Assembly (NCBI GenBank): GCA_021292105.1
Contig: CM037861.1
Coordinates: 25,909,110 to 25,973,109, forward strand
Length of the DNA stretch: 64,000 nt
Reading direction: 5' to 3'
Source of the DNA: Anadara kagoshimensis
Taxonomy: Eukaryota; Mollusca; Bivalvia; Arcoida; Arcidae
The notes under the pieces are model-generated. The model had not been told where the DNA came from. It did not search any database and saw only the letters and a program-made list of their open reading frames with translations. This document shows, piece after piece, positions 12,401 to 19,849 of the stretch. A program made the position numbers and the translations under genes. The number at the start of each line of letters is the position of its first letter. Position 1 is the first letter of the stretch.

Positions 12401-14380
12401 TGCCTTCCATGAAAAATTAAAACATAATAGAATACATTTATATTGAACTTGCTTGATTAGTTTCTAAATAATAACTTTTAAGTCATTTGTGAGCATTTTT
12501 CTTTAGTTTCAAATGAAGTGATAACAGAATTTTGACATGTTAAATCTGATCATGAAGTTCTATGGCCAAAACACATTTGTTGAGAGTGAGATTGGTTTTG
12601 ATCAAATCAATGAAATTCATAAAAACAGTTGTAAACTTTCTCAAGTTTCAAATGACCAAAGATCAAACAAGCATACAATCCATACTCTGGTAAAAGACCT
12701 GTATCTATCTGGAGATGAAGGAGGTCTCTGGAATAAAACATACCTGTGATGCTGATGTCGGTGTAGCTGTTTGACCCATCATTGCATTAGGAGCACTGTG
12801 AGGTGGTCTCTGAAACTGTCCCATCTGGGGTGGTTTGCCAGGACCCATTGGACTTGGACCTCTGTATATTTAAAAAAAAAAAGATGTGTAAATATAAACA
12901 ATCTCCAACAACCACAGTAAAACTGACAAAAATATATCTAAAATTTTTCAAAAACAGTTTTGAATGATTCATTATTAACAGGTTAGACATTCTTTCCATG
13001 ATTATTTGAAAAATCTAAAAAGGCTGAATTGAATAAGATAAAGTACCAGGTAGCTTATAAATCTGAAAATTCAAAGAATATAAAAATTCTATACCTTTGC
13101 ATATCACCCTGTGGTCCAGGTGGACCTGGAAATGATCCTATTTGTGGACCATTTTGTGTTGGTCCTGGGCCACCTATTGGTGGGCCATCCATTCTTTGTT
13201 TTGGTGGCACTGGTCCTCCAAAATTACCTAAACCATCAAAATAATTTAAATCACAATAAATATACATGTGTAAAATATAGATAATACATGTGTAAAATAT
13301 AATACATGTGTGAAATATAGATAGTCATGTGTAAAATATAGATAATACATGTGTATAAAATTGATCATGCATGTTATATATTATCAATTGAATTTCAATA
13401 TCCACTCATTGCATTACCAGTAAATGGAATTCTGGTTAACTGTAGATGAATTATTCATATGGTATATAAAACTATTCTTGTTACTGAGTGAGTAATGGTG
13501 TTTAACGTCCCAGTCAAGAATATTTCACTTATATCGAGACGTCGCCAGCTATAGGCGAAAGTGCAGAAATTTTGCCTGTGCGTTGCGCTTATGGCATTAT
13601 ACAGCAGGGTTCTTTAGCGTGCCAAGCCCACCGTGACACGGGACCTCGTTTATTTTAAGTTCCCATCCGAAAGAACCGTGACTTTCATTTCGTAATGCCG
13701 AGTGCTTGGCGAAAGAACAGTCACTACCCACTTTCAAGTCTTGGGTCAGACCCGGCCGGGGTTCGAACCCACGACCTCCCACTTACGGAGCGAGCACTCT
13801 ACCAACTGAGCTACCGCAGTGGTTTCTTGTTACTGACAAAACAAGGAAATATGACAATTGCAGAAAATACACTCTTGAGTGCCATTTAATGGCTATAACA
13901 ATTCAGGAACAGTGCTGCCATTCGCCAATCAAGCTCCTGATTTCTGAGAGCAAGGGCTAACCCTGCAATTCAGCTTATACTTAAAATGATATGATACACA
14001 AGTTTAAATTATTAAAGAAGTATAATTGTTTTTATATGACCCAAATGAAATTCAATCCTTGAGTTGCACAAGGACAGTTAAAAACCTAACTCAGTAAAAA
14101 AAAAACCTAGACTAGGTTCTTACCAGGAGGCCCAGGCATGCCTGGCTGACCCATGCTACTTCCATTATACATCGAGTGAGGTGGTGTTGATGTTGGTGGT
14201 TGACCACCATACATTTGTCCAGGAGGTGGACCATTATACATATTCTGTCCCTGTCCCTGTGGAGGTGGTGGCATCCTCTGTCCTCCCATCTGTCCTGGAG
14301 GGGGACCATATCCTGATGGTGGTGGCTGACCGGGGTTACCTGGGTACTGTGGATTCATCATACTTTGTTCAATCAATCAT
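241..14380 (-). CDS. SEC24C: Sec24C/D-class COPII coat protein, 15 exons, 3' end outside window
   Basis: Minus-strand gene encoding the cargo-selecting subunit of the COPII inner coat, which binds Sec23 and sorts cargo at ER exit sites. Exons in transcript order: 14124-14380 (ATG at 14361), 13095-13227, 12744-12861, 11025-11087, 9658-10436, 8854-8962, 8239-8366, 7602-7740, 6808-6923, 6265-6392, 4454-4532, 3741-3853, 2991-3201, 2462-2632, 241-483. All junctions are GT-AG and phases agree except inside exon 5. Domain order is a Pro/Gly/Gln-rich tail (about 440 residues), a C-x2-C-x18-C-x2-C zinc finger, a von Willebrand A-like trunk ([36 protein letters not shown]) and the start of the beta-sandwich ([15 protein letters not shown]). 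These motifs fit Sec24C/D rather than A/B, with wording nearer Sec24C; invertebrates may have a single C/D gene, so the symbol is approximate. About 920 residues are visible; the helical and gelsolin-like C-terminus is missing. Confidence 0.93.
464..700. repeat. Partial tandem duplication of a Sec24 exon boundary
   Basis: Positions 464-562 (exon start, acceptor and upstream intron) are repeated with divergence at 602-700. The second copy lies in the intron and keeps a degraded version of the acceptor. Confidence 0.7.
701..2461. other. Sec24 intron, AT-rich
   Basis: No coding potential, structured repeat or recognisable element was seen in this intron part apart from short A/T runs. Confidence 0.5.
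2462..2632 (-). CDS. SEC24C: Sec24 trunk-domain exon 5 (VDLFLFPN)
   Basis: 57 codons containing [31 protein letters not shown] and [13 protein letters not shown], the end of the trunk. Acceptor TTTTGTAG, donor CAG|GTAAGT; symmetric phase 0. Confidence 0.94.
2991..3201 (-). CDS. SEC24C: Sec24 trunk-domain exon 4 ([14 protein letters not shown])
   Basis: Reads [20 protein letters not shown], then [25 protein letters not shown] and [18 protein letters not shown]. Acceptor CATTGTAG, donor AAAAG|GTATGT; leaves phase 0. Confidence 0.94.
3741..3853 (-). CDS. SEC24C: Sec24 trunk-domain exon 3 (LAQPQM)
   Basis: Reads [20 protein letters not shown] then [17 protein letters not shown], including the C/D-class LAQPQM motif. 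Acceptor TTATTACAG, donor GATAG|GTATG; leaves phase 2. Confidence 0.93.
4194..4385. mobile_element. Foldback MITE in a Sec24 intron
   Basis: About 190 bp with near-perfect inverted ends of roughly 35 bp (TGCCCACAATTTTCCGACAA at the left; the complement, with one or two changes, at the right). No coding capacity; terminal dinucleotides suggest a short target duplication. The superfamily is not assigned. Confidence 0.7.
4454..4532 (-). CDS. SEC24C: Sec24 trunk-domain exon 2 (IRVGFVTY)
   Basis: Reads [20 protein letters not shown] then HFYNVK, the central trunk beta-strand. Acceptor TTTTGTAG, donor AAG|GTATGT; phase 2 to phase 0. Confidence 0.92.
4930..5096. mobile_element. GTTTCCAT-type palindromic MITE, copy 1
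   Basis: An imperfect palindrome of A/T-rich sequence with the motifs ATTAGTAGCCAA and CACAAATTTGC. The same family occurs at 5097-6165, 43590-43765 and 60718-60889. Confidence 0.65.
5097..6165. mobile_element. GTTTCCAT-type MITE, copy 2, split by a hAT-like element
   Basis: The first part (5097-5141) and second part (6043-6165) together make one copy in the opposite orientation to copy 1. The join is confirmed by the unbroken copy at 60718-60889. Confidence 0.7.
5142..6042. mobile_element. hAT-like non-autonomous transposon inside a MITE
   Basis: 901 bp with inverted termini CAGGGCTCTAC and GTAGAGCCTTG, flanked by exact 5-bp repeats GGAAT (5137-5141 and 6043-6047). GCGAGT/GCGAG motifs recur near the left end. 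No long ORF. The terminus is hAT-like, although hAT duplications are usually 8 bp. Confidence 0.7.
6265..6392 (-). CDS. SEC24C: Sec24 trunk-domain exon 1 (FIFMIDVS)
   Basis: First strand of the von Willebrand A-like trunk: [19 protein letters not shown] followed by [13 protein letters not shown]. Acceptor TGTTTTAG, donor CCAAA|GTAAGT; leaves phase 2. Confidence 0.93.
6808..6923 (-). CDS. SEC24C: Sec24 exon, zinc finger to trunk linker
   Basis: Reads [16 protein letters not shown] then [21 protein letters not shown], nearly colinear with vertebrate Sec24C. Acceptor CTTACAG, donor AAG|GTATGT; enters phase 1, leaves phase 0. Confidence 0.95.
7602..7740 (-). CDS. SEC24C: Sec24 zinc-finger exon
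   Basis: Carries all four zinc ligands: CKRC, an 18-residue spacer containing [10 protein letters not shown], then CVYC. This is the Sec23/Sec24 zinc finger that packs between the trunk and beta-sandwich. Acceptor TTTTGCAG, donor GATG|GTAAGT, leaving phase 1. Confidence 0.95.
7751..7845. repeat. 48-bp tandem duplication in a Sec24 intron
   Basis: Two nearly identical 48-bp units (GCAAGCAAAAT...GTCCAACATACA) just upstream of the zinc-finger exon. They extend an apparent ORF by chance, since 48 is a multiple of three. Confidence 0.8.
8239..8366 (-). CDS. SEC24C: Sec24 exon preceding the zinc finger
   Basis: Reads [20 protein letters not shown]..., matching the family segment NASPRxIRCT..PCTSDMAK. 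Acceptor ATTTCAG, donor GAG|GTAAGT; enters phase 1, leaves phase 0. Confidence 0.92.
8854..8962 (-). CDS. SEC24C: Sec24 exon with the IQVIEDD motif
   Basis: Reads [15 protein letters not shown]... then [14 protein letters not shown], the conserved segment between the low-complexity tail and the zinc finger of Sec24C/D. Acceptor CATTTCAG, donor CAAG|GTAAAC; enters phase 0, leaves phase 1. Confidence 0.92.
9085..9268 (-). mobile_element. Truncated tRNA-derived SINE
   Basis: Minus-strand copy of the family at 13488-13823 with the tail (GAGTAATGG...) and body preserved but the tRNA-like head lost. It lies in the intron after the large Sec24 exon. Confidence 0.7.
9658..10436 (-). CDS. SEC24C: Sec24 large low-complexity exon, frame-disrupted
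   Basis: Starts [12 protein letters not shown] after acceptor TTTTGTCAG and ends [10 protein letters not shown] at donor CCA|GTGAGT. That last motif is the conserved junction before IQVIE in Sec24C/D. The middle is a coding minisatellite of an 11-residue unit ([11 protein letters not shown]). The frame is broken near its 3' end: the length is 779 nt (remainder 2), the upstream frame ends around PSSQ near 9890, and the downstream frame carries a TAG at 9838-9840. Three small indels, or removal of a 35- or 41-nt GT-AG segment, would account for this; see findings. Confidence 0.85.
9915..10215 (-). repeat. Coding minisatellite in Sec24 (11-residue unit)
   Basis: About nine 30-36-bp units encoding variants of [11 protein letters not shown] within the low-complexity exon. 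Unit variants (TNQ, NQMGGG, HPPTSQ, QATSQV) show slippage or unequal exchange that kept the frame. Confidence 0.85.
11025..11087 (-). CDS. SEC24C: Sec24 exon 5a, 21-codon micro-exon
   Basis: A 63-nt symmetric (phase 0-0) exon reading [21 protein letters not shown] with acceptor CTATTTTAG and donor GGA|GTAAGT. It is flanked upstream by the TA-type transposon at 11116-12373. Being symmetric, it could be skipped without changing frame. Confidence 0.75.
11116..12373. mobile_element. TA-flanked non-autonomous DNA transposon
   Basis: 1258 bp with matching inverted ends (CCGTAATCCTTCTATGTATT and its complement) flanked by TA on both sides. TCCGAATATTTAGAG-like subterminal motifs recur at both ends. 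TA target and termini fit the Tc1/mariner/pogo group. No ORF of useful length, so it depends on a partner. Sits in a Sec24 intron. Confidence 0.8.
12744..12861 (-). CDS. SEC24C: Sec24 exon 4, proline/glutamine-rich tail
   Basis: Reads [21 protein letters not shown]... and ends TPTSASQ. Acceptor TATACAG|AGG, donor TCACAG|GTATG. The phase 2 entry completes an Arg codon split across the intron, and the exit is phase 0. Confidence 0.8.
13095..13227 (-). CDS. SEC24C: Sec24 exon 3, proline/glycine-rich tail
   Basis: Reads [16 protein letters not shown]... in the Pro/Gly-rich N-terminal tail. Acceptor TTTAG|GTAAT, donor CAAAG|GTATAG. It enters in phase 1 and leaves in phase 2, matching both neighbours. 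Confidence 0.8.
13262..13365. repeat. Short tandem repeat, ACATGTGTAAAATATAGATA type
   Basis: About five imperfect 20-26-bp units in a Sec24 intron. Confidence 0.75.
13488..13823 (-). mobile_element. Full-length tRNA-derived SINE with 13-bp target duplication
   Basis: On the minus strand the head is tRNA-like: box A TAGCTCAGTTGGTAGAG and box B GGTTCGAACCC. A central domain follows, then a tail ending in CGTTAAACACCATTACTC. Exact 13-bp repeats TTCTTGTTACTGA flank it (13475-13487 and 13824-13836). The head is the internal Pol III promoter, not a tRNA gene. Confidence 0.9.
14124..14380 (-). CDS. SEC24C: Sec24 exon 2 (first coding exon) with start codon
   Basis: An acceptor (GTTTTAG) precedes a 19-nt leader. 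The coding start is the tandem ATGATG at 14361 (MMNPQYPG...), because the upstream ATG at 14380 is closed by TGA after three codons. Encodes a Pro/Gly/Gln-rich low-complexity segment; the donor is CCTG|GTAAG. It leaves phase 1, which fits the next exon. Confidence 0.85.
14369..14380 (-). promoter_or_regulatory. Four-codon upstream ORF in the Sec24 leader
   Basis: ATG-ATT-GAT-TGA starts exactly at the first base of exon 2 and ends seven nucleotides before the main ATG at 14361. Such a minimal uORF can lower or gate initiation at the main start. Confidence 0.5.
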
Positions 14381-15707
14381 CTAAAACATCAATAAATTTA
14401 AATAACATTTAAATAAGTGTTGGATCATTCCATGCTGAACAAGCTAAAATTGATTATATCAATTGTCTTTTAGCATTTTTCTATGCATTTGAAGTGCAAA
14501 CTTGGTGCTGCGCACATGAGTCATCTTAATATTATATTAATTTTGATTTGAAGTTATTGTTATTGAAATCTAAGGAGAAATTGTCACCAACTCTTTAGCA
14601 GATACTTCTGTTCTTTATAAAGATTTTTTTCATTTCAATACTCACTGAAGATTTCCAAAAGACTAACTAAATGAATTGAACTCCTGCACTCAAAACAGAT
14701 TTATCGTTTTTCAATACAATTGACTTCATGAACATACAAGGACTGCACATTTAATAAGAAATCATTTTGCCTATTTAAACTTTGGGCAATTTGTGTGCTG
14801 TGTTTACTAGAGTGTAGTGTTGCATGCATAATAATTATGCCAGTAACATCTTGTAATGTTGGACTATTTATAGAGATATCCACAATAGAATTGTTGAGTA
14901 CCACCAATAAAATTGAACAAGTATTATACAACAGTAATATGATTTTATGCACTGTTGATAAACATTATCATTGTGAACAGAATGTCCGATCTACAGGGCT
15001 TTATCGTGCACCACAGAAACATAATGTGATGTCAGCTCTTGAAAAGGTGTAACCTATCCCTTTTCTGCATTACATTTTTATTACTCTGACTATCCCTTAT
15101 GTAGTGGCATATATAAAATATGCACACAAGATCTGTTTGTTTTCAATCTATTTCATTGATTTCTACTAAATAATGTAAATAGGCATATGGATAAAATTAA
15201 AACAAAACAACAACCTTAATTCAAACATTAGGTAAATGGTAATAACAAAGACCAAAATAAGTAAGAATGGAACAAGGCCAGAATCCAAGATGGCTCAGTA
15301 AAATTGAATTGAAAAACAAACTAGCCAGCACGATGTGTCTGTGAACCCTCAATTACATGCATTACCGTACCTAGAGATGGGTTTAGCCTACCACGCCTTT
15401 GAAACGACGTTGCTGCATTAAATGCACAGACACCCTATGTCAAATTTCTGGTCATCTAACATCGAAACCAAATTTCTCCTACCAGCTGATTTTCAAAATA
15501 GAATCGGCAAGTAAAATATAAACTCGAAAATCAAATTAGCAAATAAAGGCAAATGTGAATATTCAATTTTAATAAGCCTCAAATTGAAAGATAAAATGAT
15601 ATAGATTAGATAAATGGCATTTTCCCTCTGGGCTGTCAAAAATCAGTCGCAGACAGTTGTTTGTACGTGTCGGTGTGCACTCCAAAAAGTTCGGAAAATA
15701 AACTTAC
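14381..15707 (-). other. First intron of the Sec24 gene (inferred)
   Basis: AT-rich sequence between the first coding exon and the inferred leader exon. No element or coding segment recognised. Confidence 0.35.
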
Positions 15708-15748
15708 CAATCATACATTACACACAACAAGATCGCTTCCTTTATATC
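15708..15748 (-). other. Probable non-coding exon 1 of the Sec24 gene
   Basis: On the minus strand a consensus donor (ATTG|GTAAGT) ends at 15708. A TATATAAA box lies on the same strand at 15773-15780, about 30 nt upstream of a start near 15748. This would join to the acceptor at 14381 and make a short leader exon. The placement rests only on these signals. Confidence 0.35.
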
Positions 15749-16163
15749 GGTCTAGTTTGGAATATACTGGTTTTTATATAAGGACTTGTGATGATGGTAT
15801 TTACATGAGAATTATAGATTACACGCAAACAGAAACAGAACTTCAATGCCACGTACAGATGAACAACTTCCGGTAATAGACATGCGCATTACTCGCCACG
15901 TAACCCGAGAGGTGCATTATGGGATAAATTTATTTCACTTCCGTACAAATTTTAAGGGTTTTGACTGTATTGTAATTCGTTTATTTCCTATTTTACATTC
16001 CAAATATCAATTTTGTTGTGTCTACGGAACATTCGGATAGTTAAGCATGTGTAAATAACAGAGTTTGAGCACCGTCAATGCCAAATGGAGGAGAATACAC
16101 AAGTACAAAATTAGGAAGCGACTGTCGGCTTTTGTTGACAACACATTTTAGCCCAGTGTCACA
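15709..16163. promoter_or_regulatory. Head-to-head promoter region of Sec24 and FUT10/11-like genes
   Basis: About 0.5 kb separates the putative start regions of the two divergent genes. It holds a minus-strand TATATAAA (15773-15780) and ETS-like CTTCCGG/CTTCCGT motifs near 15867 and 15939, and is less AT-rich than the flanks. Shared regulation is inferred from geometry only. Confidence 0.4.
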
Positions 16164-16232
16164 ATGTGGGCCATCAGAGTTAACGAAACTTCCGTCGCAA
16201 ACGGTGACCCCCTTTGTAGAAACATGCGCTAG
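16164..16232 (+). promoter_or_regulatory. Upstream ORF in the fucosyltransferase leader
   Basis: A 22-codon ORF (MWAIRVNETSVANGDPLCRNMR) ends with TAG 15 nt before the predicted start at 16248. The TAG also makes a donor-like CTAG|GTATGT, so this stretch could instead be an exon end. Its presence in the mRNA is inferred. Confidence 0.35.
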
Positions 16233-16247
16233 GTATGTATTGCCACA

Positions 16248-17560
16248 ATGATCCGCAACGATTACATGTTTATTTCAACATTTGTCTTTGTCGTATCATT
16301 ATGCCAAAATGACGAATCATTCAGTCCAAATTCACCTTTTAATGATATGCAGTTTGGAAATGCGAATGCACATGTCCATGGATCTAATTTCTTATCAGAA
16401 CCAACAAATGTCACAGATAAGGAATTGCCTTTAGTGCTATGGTGGAGTGAACAATTATTTCCCAATGCACAAGATGGGGATTTATCCCTCATTACTTGTG
16501 GACAAGTGCAGTGCTATTCAACTACGAAAAGAAAATATTTGAAGAATCAAAAGACCAGAGGCATTATATTTTATGGCACAGATATTTCGCCAGAAGATTT
16601 GCCGTTACCTCGTAAAAAACAACACGAGTGGGCTGTATTCCATGAAGAATCACCATTAAACAATTATATGCTTTCACATGGCACTTTTATAAAACTGTTT
16701 AACCACACAGCAACATTCCGCAGAGAATCCGACTACCCCCTTACTACACAAAACATATATTCTCTTGAGTACCTAGTTGACAGAAAACCCGTACCGCTGA
16801 AAAAGAAAAATCGCATGAAAAAAGAAAGAAACCTTGCACCGGTCCTCTATGTTCAGTCACATTCTAATGTTCCATCAGATCGAGATAGATATGTGAAAGA
16901 GTTGATGAAATACATCAAAATCGACTCGTACGGTAAAAGTTTACACAACCGAGATCTGCCCGAATCGCTGACAAATGCTGCAGAATCTTTCGAAAAAGAG
17001 GAATTTCTAGATTTGATCTCAGTTTATAAATTTCATTTATCTTTTGAAAATGCGATATGTAAAGATTACATGACAGAAAAATTAATGAGACCTATATTTG
17101 TAGGCTCTGTGCCCGTGTATAGAGGATCACCTAACGTTAAAGATTGGATGCCAAATAATAACACTGTGATATTAGTAGATGACTTTGAATCTCCAAAAGA
17201 TTTAGCAGATTATCTAAATTTTCTTGACGAAAATGACGACGAATACGAAAAATACTTAAGCTATAAAAAATCGGGAGGTTTTACAAATCAGTTTCTAATT
17301 GACCATGTTTTGAATAGAGAATGGGGTTCTCATGATATAAACTTTCATATATATAACGGAGAGGATAAAGTGGATTATTTCAAAGGATTTGAATGTCACA
17401 TTTGTACTAAAGTAAACGAGAGAATTCAAAGAGAAAAACTTCACGAAAAGGATAACAACATTCCTTTACTGCCAGCAAGATATGCAAACTCGTCACATAT
17501 GGGTTGTCAACAGCCATACCCATCCCTAGGAGACCCGGGACAGTTTCCAAAGAATGACAG
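16248..17560 (+). CDS. FUT11: Fucosyltransferase exon 1 (catalytic domain)
   Basis: Encodes residues 1-437 plus two nucleotides. The ATG at 16248 is the first in-frame Met before the hydrophobic N-terminal segment. The second Met at residue 7 would shorten the cytosolic tail but keep the anchor. It reads on past the donor for only five codons before a stop, which supports splicing at 17560. Confidence 0.92.
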
Positions 17561-18170
17561 GTGCGTCTTTTTATAATGAGTTTAAATGGGTTTCGCTCAG
17601 GCATTTTAATGTTTTGCGTTTATGTGCTCAAATTCCTAGTCCTTCAATGATAAGATTCCCGACGTATGCATTTATTTTATACTCTTTACTGTTAACACTC
17701 ATTTTGTTCTGAACTACAACTTTTGGTTTCACCACAAAACGGTAAACCCATTTGTTGTTGTATGTTATTGCGTTGAAAGTTGAAACCGTTAAGTTCTCTC
17801 ATGTGCGTTTTCCCTAATCAACTATACACGAGGGGCACGAGTTTCATATCGTTTGTCTGCGTTCGTAGAATATTTTCAATAGAAGACAATAATACGTAGT
17901 CAAAAGAAGCGTACTAAATATTGACCAATACAACCAATAATACACCAACGAATGATAAAACTGATTATGAAACTCCCAACTTTAGTTTAAACAATATTTA
18001 TTTGAAAATCAAATCAAATCAATAACGTAATGAAACAATTTTACAAATCAGGATCCTAGAACAAGAGTAAAACTCTTATATTAACCAGTTTCCTGTGCAT
18101 CTATAATATATAACAATTTACACAACATGGCATTATATACAAACAATTGAGTAAAGCATTCCATAGAACA

Positions 18171-18210
<40 letters not shown>

Positions 18211-18978
18211 TACACACATAAGACAATGGAGTATGGATAGTTTTTCAGTGAAATCGTTTGGATTGGCGAATGAATTATTCATGGACATGTTAGAACACTC
18301 CCAACTTTGGACGGGCAGTCGATTTAGTCAACGCATCTACATATTCCCGTGTAACAAGTCCAAGGTATCACAGGCGTTTACTTTGGCTAGAACTTGGCCT
18401 TTTTACAATCACCCTGTCAGTCTCCTTTAGTTTACGTTGCAACGTATTAAATGTATGTTTTCCCCCGGTAATTGCTTCAGTTTATACCATTCCAATATTT
18501 CCAATAAGTAAATATATCCTACACAGCTAATATACCAATATTTTAAATATTAACCAATCACAAACATGCTTATCCATCTCCAAATCATAGCCCAAAAGCA
18601 AAGTAAAAGCCATTAACTATTACCCTCTTATTGCGCAATTAAATGTATGCAAATATTTTGAATTGTATTTTTGGGCTTGCGGCCATGTATACTTTTGTAT
18701 ATAACTGTTACCATCTACTATTATTCATTTCTTCCCCAGACTTTTATATTTTCATTTGATAGATTTTTTCCCTTTTATTCTTTCACAAAGCCAATTATGG
18801 GCTAATGTTGTTATTTTATTTTCAATTTTGTAGTTGGCGTTCTAATGACTGGATTGGCATTTACTGGACTGATCTTGACCGAGCGATAGCTGTTCGTCAA
18901 ATGATTGAGGCTGGAGAGAAAAATTCTAAACAATTTATGAAATATTTGAAAAAAGTAGTATCAAACACAAAAAGATAA
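16248..18978 (+). CDS. FUT11: FUT10/FUT11-family fucosyltransferase (POFUT3/4-like), complete, two exons
   Basis: Predicted 485-residue type II enzyme of the GT10 alpha-1,3-fucosyltransferase fold, close in length to human FUT10/FUT11 (479-492). It uses GDP-fucose; mammalian FUT10/FUT11 were more recently described as ER protein O-fucosyltransferases for EMI domains, so the substrate here is inferred. Exon 1 is 16248-17560 (donor GACAG|GTGCG) and exon 2 is 18834-18978 (acceptor TTTTGTAG), both in phase. Visible parts: hydrophobic signal-anchor (residues 7-19), LPLVLWW (60-66), HEESPLNN (132-139), SHSNVPSDRDRYVKELM (204-220), and the GT10 signature FENAICKDYMTEKLMRP with VPVYRGSP (266-295). 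NxS/T sequons occur at N54, N152, N304 and N414. Assignment to FUT10 versus FUT11 is not resolved; the 3' end matches the family's D-S-W junction. A polyadenylation signal follows the stop. Confidence 0.93.
17561..18833 (+). other. Single intron of the fucosyltransferase gene
   Basis: GT-AG intron of 1273 nt. It contains a GA microsatellite at 18174-18207 and nothing else recognised. Confidence 0.85.
18174..18207. repeat. (GA)n microsatellite
   Basis: About 17 GA units within the fucosyltransferase intron. Confidence 0.95.
18834..18978 (+). CDS. FUT11: Fucosyltransferase exon 2 (C-terminus)
   Basis: Completes a split Ser codon and reads WRSNDWIGIYWTDLDRAIAV, ending QFMKYLKKVVSNTKR-stop. The spaced aromatic pattern and basic end match the C-terminal tail of FUT10/11 proteins. 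Confidence 0.88.
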
Positions 18979-18983
18979 TTTTT

Positions 18984-18989
18984 AATAAA
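18984..18989 (+). terminator. Polyadenylation signal AATAAA of the fucosyltransferase gene
   Basis: A canonical AATAAA lies five nucleotides after the stop codon and is followed by A-rich sequence. The 3' UTR would be very short. Confidence 0.6.
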
Positions 18990-19097
18990 ATAAAGAAAAA
19001 TTAATAGAAAAGATTTAATTTTATGTAAAGTCAACCAACATCTTTTATTCCAGTCACATTAAAAATAATCAAAACACCATGGTAGTTGATAGAACAG

Positions 19098-19230
19098 TTG
19101 AGTAATGGTGTTTAACGCCTCAGTTAAGAATATTTCACTTATATTGAGACGTCGCCAGCTATAGGCGAAGGTCCAGACGACTCCCCACTTATGGAGCGAA
19201 CACTCTACCAACTGAGCTAGTGCAGTGGTC
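19098..19230 (-). mobile_element. Internally deleted SINE with its own target duplication
   Basis: Carries the tail and the tRNA-like 3' half of the 13488-13823 family but lacks the central 200 bp. It is flanked by 13-bp repeats GTTGATAGAACAG (19085-19097) and GCTGATGGAACAG (19231-19243), two mismatches. Confidence 0.8.
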
Positions 19231-19609
19231 GCTGATGGAACAGAGTGAAAGACGAAAACTAAAGTTGGTTTTATTGTATTTCATGTGTTTACAATTCCAA
19301 AGCACTCCATGCATATTGTATATTACAACTCCATTAAAAGAGGTATGACAGGTTTTATAGGATTTCATCCTAAATGGTCGATTTGGATTTTTGAGAAAAA
19401 TGAATGTCTGAGTATTCTTGTATTTAAAAAAATAATAATAATATAATTTAACTTTTAAGATGATGAATCGCAAAAAAGTTTGCGTTATTGGCATTTTACT
19501 TTGCAAGTCAATCTTTATGCTCTCATATGACAAAACATGAAACATTCCATCTGGGCATTAGATAACTTATCGCAAATCGGCTTTGGACGACCATTAGATA
19601 TGACAAAAT

Positions 19610-19676
<67 letters not shown>

Positions 19677-19741
19677 ACAACAACAACAACAACAACATCA
19701 TCATCATCAACAACATCATCATCAGCAGCAGCAACATCATT
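19610..19741. repeat. CAT/CAA compound microsatellite
   Basis: About 22 CAT triplets followed by CAA and mixed CAT/CAG/CAA triplets. The poly-His, poly-Asp and poly-Met readings are artefacts of the repeat. Confidence 0.95.
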
Positions 19742-19849
19742 ATCACCGTTTGAGAACTCTGGCTTTGAACGAACATGAGACGTTATAAAATATTGCCCAT
19801 TGTTGTGTTTTTGGAACAAAATAAATACCGTTTGAAAACTTCTGCTTTT

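Noticed and set aside
13760-13823. tRNA gene on the minus strand
   Set aside because: Box A and B are part of a SINE head joined to a body and tail with target duplications; the acceptor stem does not close.
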